This document shows positions 63,490 to 64,000 of a DNA stretch of 64,000 nt, one piece after another (positions within the stretch are counted from its first letter, which is position 1; the number at the start of each line of letters is the position of its first letter). Source of the DNA: Epiperipatus broadwayi (lineage: Eukaryota; Onychophora; Udeonychophora; Euonychophora; Peripatidae); assembly GCA_028023455.1 (NCBI GenBank), contig JAQFVV010000951.1, forward strand, positions 62,001 through 126,000. Reading direction: 5' to 3'. Both the position numbers and the translations under genes were made by a program. The notes beneath the pieces were generated by a model. That model saw only the letters and a program-made list of their open reading frames with translations, had not been told where the DNA came from and made no database searches.

Positions 63490-64000
63490 ATATATATTGT
63501 AGTCCTTGAGTTTCTTTAAAGTTCCATTACATTTTAGACTTAGTTATGTATGACAGTATTTAGTAAAAATTTTCTCATGAGCTATATTTTTTTCTCAATA
63601 GACAGACTTTCTAGCCAATACTAAATTTGAATCCAAGTCATATTTTTATGGATTGTGTATTTTTTTTTAGTATGCAAACTAAACATTTAATTTTAAAATT
63701 TATAAGCAAAATGTTATTTTATTTAGTATCGATTCATAGGGTATCTTCAAAACCCAAGACATACTTGAAAATGTTTATGGGTTGTTGATGTTATAAATTA
63801 TTATAATGGTTTGGAGTTTGGAAAGGAGGGAGTGTGAGATTGTGAAACTACTTGGGGGAATGAAAATAGACAAGCTTAATTTTACAATAATAAGTTAAAA
63901 TACAATAATTAATAAGATGAAATTATCATAGAAAAAAATCTAGAATTAATAAAAGTATTGAGCAATAGGTTTAACTAGAATTGTATGTGTGCTGATGCAT
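63490..64000. other. Right flank of element 2
   Basis: Starts with ATATATAT, then CTTTAAAGTTCCATTACATT and ACTTAGTT, the same flank found after the solo LTR (57301-57350). Beyond 63550 it is AT-rich with no gene seen. Confidence 0.6.

Overview
The window looks like a piece of a very AT-rich metazoan (probably invertebrate) nuclear genome. By eye it is about three quarters A+T, full of (TA)n microsatellites and built almost entirely of decayed retroelements. I found no host gene, rRNA, intact tRNA, operon or CRISPR array. The phylum cannot be named from the sequence. Animal-type elements are present: Penelope-like elements (PLEs) with GIY-YIG endonucleases, non-LTR retrotransposons, tRNA-derived SINEs, and LTR elements with a PBS resembling the animal Lys-type PBS.

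Layout. 1-1460: PLE with RT and GIY-YIG, followed by a (TA)n/inverted-repeat structure. 2579-6080: two head-to-tail copies of a minus-strand LINE. 6168-16900: very AT-rich DNA with one SINE and large TA arrays. 17079-24398: complete LTR element on the minus strand (2.66-kb LTRs, ACAT target duplication, PBS, gag but no pol). 24403-30300: spacer with a hammerhead-like motif, a SINE and microsatellites. 30440-34290: several PLE fragments and a hairpin cluster. 37800-38935: a decayed plus-strand LINE. 43806-44180: an inverted pair of tRNA-like SINE copies around a third unit. 44458-44860: an RTE-like LINE tail. 45300-48180: two PLEs head to head, one interrupted by a SINE. 51636-52010: a PLE 3' fragment between inverted repeats. 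54356-54614: a near-perfect foldback with a 13-bp direct repeat. 54706-57292: solo LTR of the first LTR family, in opposite orientation. 57485-63489: second LTR element (2.21-kb LTRs, PBS, gag-like ORF, no pol), the youngest insertion by LTR similarity.

How the parts relate. The two LTR elements have related gag proteins (coiled-coil N-terminus, then a shared capsid-like segment), long LTRs and no pol. They fit large non-autonomous LTR elements that would need RT and integrase supplied in trans. The PLEs form at least three subfamilies. Their 3' ends, and some SINE tails, carry small hairpins framed by CTGATGA-like and GAAA-like boxes, resembling degenerate hammerhead ribozymes. Many elements lie at (TA)n arrays, and several arrays sit between unique inverted arms. 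The solo LTR and the second LTR element entered equivalent TA sites in two copies of one dispersed repeat. The most interesting points are the covarying hammerhead-like hairpins, the gag-only LTR pair with structured LTRs, and the foldback that looks retrotransposed.
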